Made by a program: the position numbers and the translations under genes. Source: an uncultured Roseateles sp. (lineage in GTDB: Bacteria > Pseudomonadota > Gammaproteobacteria > Burkholderiales > Burkholderiaceae). Taken from it: a stretch of DNA of 6,544 nt. The stretch covers positions 1 through 6,544 of the forward strand of contig CAMPJJ010000183.1 in assembly GCA_946886855.1 (NCBI GenBank), given 5' to 3'. The notes under the pieces are model-generated. The model searched no databases. It was not told the DNA's origin and worked only from the letters and a program-made list of their open reading frames with translations. Positions 6,313 through 6,544 of this stretch are shown piece by piece; the stretch's first letter is position 1, and the number at the start of each line of letters is the position of its first letter.

Positions 6313-6544
6313 ATGCTCGACGATCGCGCGAAGACACTGCTGAAGGCTCTGGTGGAGCGGTACATCGCGGATGGCTCGCCGGTGGGCTCGCGCACGCTGT
6401 CCAAGGCGTCGGGGCTGGAGCTGAGTCCGGCGACCATCCGCAACGTGATGGCGGACCTGGAGGAGCTGGGACTGATCGCCAGCCCGCACACCAGCGCGGG
6501 GCGGATTCCGACGGCGCGGGGCTACCGTCTGTTCGTGGACACCT
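6313..6544 (+). CDS. hrcA: Heat-inducible transcription repressor HrcA (partial, runs off the right edge)
   Basis: HrcA represses class I heat-shock genes (groE, sometimes dnaK) by binding the CIRCE inverted repeat, with GroEL helping it fold. The 77 visible residues cover the N-terminal winged-helix DNA-binding domain: [18 protein letters not shown] (1-18), [10 protein letters not shown] (22-31), [19 protein letters not shown] (37-55) as the recognition helix region, then [20 protein letters not shown] (57-76), a family hallmark. The frame is open to the last base. The start at 6313 is preferred because Burkholderiales HrcA proteins begin MLD; an in-frame ATG at 6304 would add MKN but lies inside the likely -10 box. 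The gene diverges from nadK, a common Burkholderiales arrangement. Confidence 0.95.
   Translation, partial: MLDDRAKTLLKALVERYIADGSPVGSRTLSKASGLELSPATIRNVMADLEELGLIASPHTSAGRIPTARGYRLFVDT

Noticed and set aside
5358..6491. Possible N-terminal extension of RecN reading through nadK and hrcA in the same minus-strand frame
   Set aside because: The added sequence is Arg/Pro/His low-complexity from nadK in another frame. RecN starts naturally at 5357 with [10 protein letters not shown] and a TGATG junction.
1..6544. Mobile element, CRISPR, toxin-antitoxin or defence system
   Set aside because: Nearly every base is covered by recognisable housekeeping genes; no direct-repeat arrays, transposase motifs, att-like repeats or composition breaks were seen.

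Overview
This is a GC-rich chromosomal window with a housekeeping gene set. It most likely comes from a betaproteobacterium of the order Burkholderiales. That placement is an inference from gene order (mutM/mutY, rapZ, recN, nadK and hrcA close together), from the very high GC at third codon positions, and from HrcA and NadK sequences that read like Burkholderiales proteins. I cannot name a genus. No phage, insertion sequence, CRISPR array, tRNA or rRNA is visible.

Layout. Bases 1-75 (minus) are the first 25 codons of a secreted protein that runs off the left edge. A divergent promoter region of about 100 bases separates it from mutM (176-1027, plus), followed after 18 bases by mutY (1046-2158, plus). 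A 115-base gap carrying a likely promoter leads to a small three-helix membrane protein of unknown function (2274-2639, plus). A nested palindrome at 2640-2692 lies between the two converging transcription units. The minus-strand operon then reads, in transcription order, nadK (6232-5357), recN (5357-3636) and rapZ (3639-2713). Its stop and start codons overlap at both junctions (TGATG and GTGA). hrcA diverges from nadK at the right edge and is cut off after 77 codons.

How the genes fit together. MutM removes 8-oxoguanine opposite C, and MutY removes A mispaired with 8-oxoguanine, so the plus-strand pair is two of the three arms of the GO oxidative-damage system (mutT is not here). On the other strand, NadK makes NADP, the source of NADPH for antioxidant reduction, RecN handles double-strand breaks, and RapZ is a P-loop nucleotide-binding regulator. 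HrcA is the heat-shock repressor. The shared theme is genome and stress maintenance, but this is conserved chromosomal neighbourhood rather than an accessory island.

I found no undescribed defence or mobile system. The points most worth a second look are: the genes heading three transcripts (mutM, nadK, hrcA) have no Shine-Dalgarno sequence and have a -10-like box 6-7 bases before the start codon, which suggests leaderless mRNAs; rapZ sits directly on the recN operon without an adjacent hprK or ptsN; the RapZ C-terminus lacks the basic tail used for sRNA binding in E. coli; and the convergent gap holds a REP-like palindrome.
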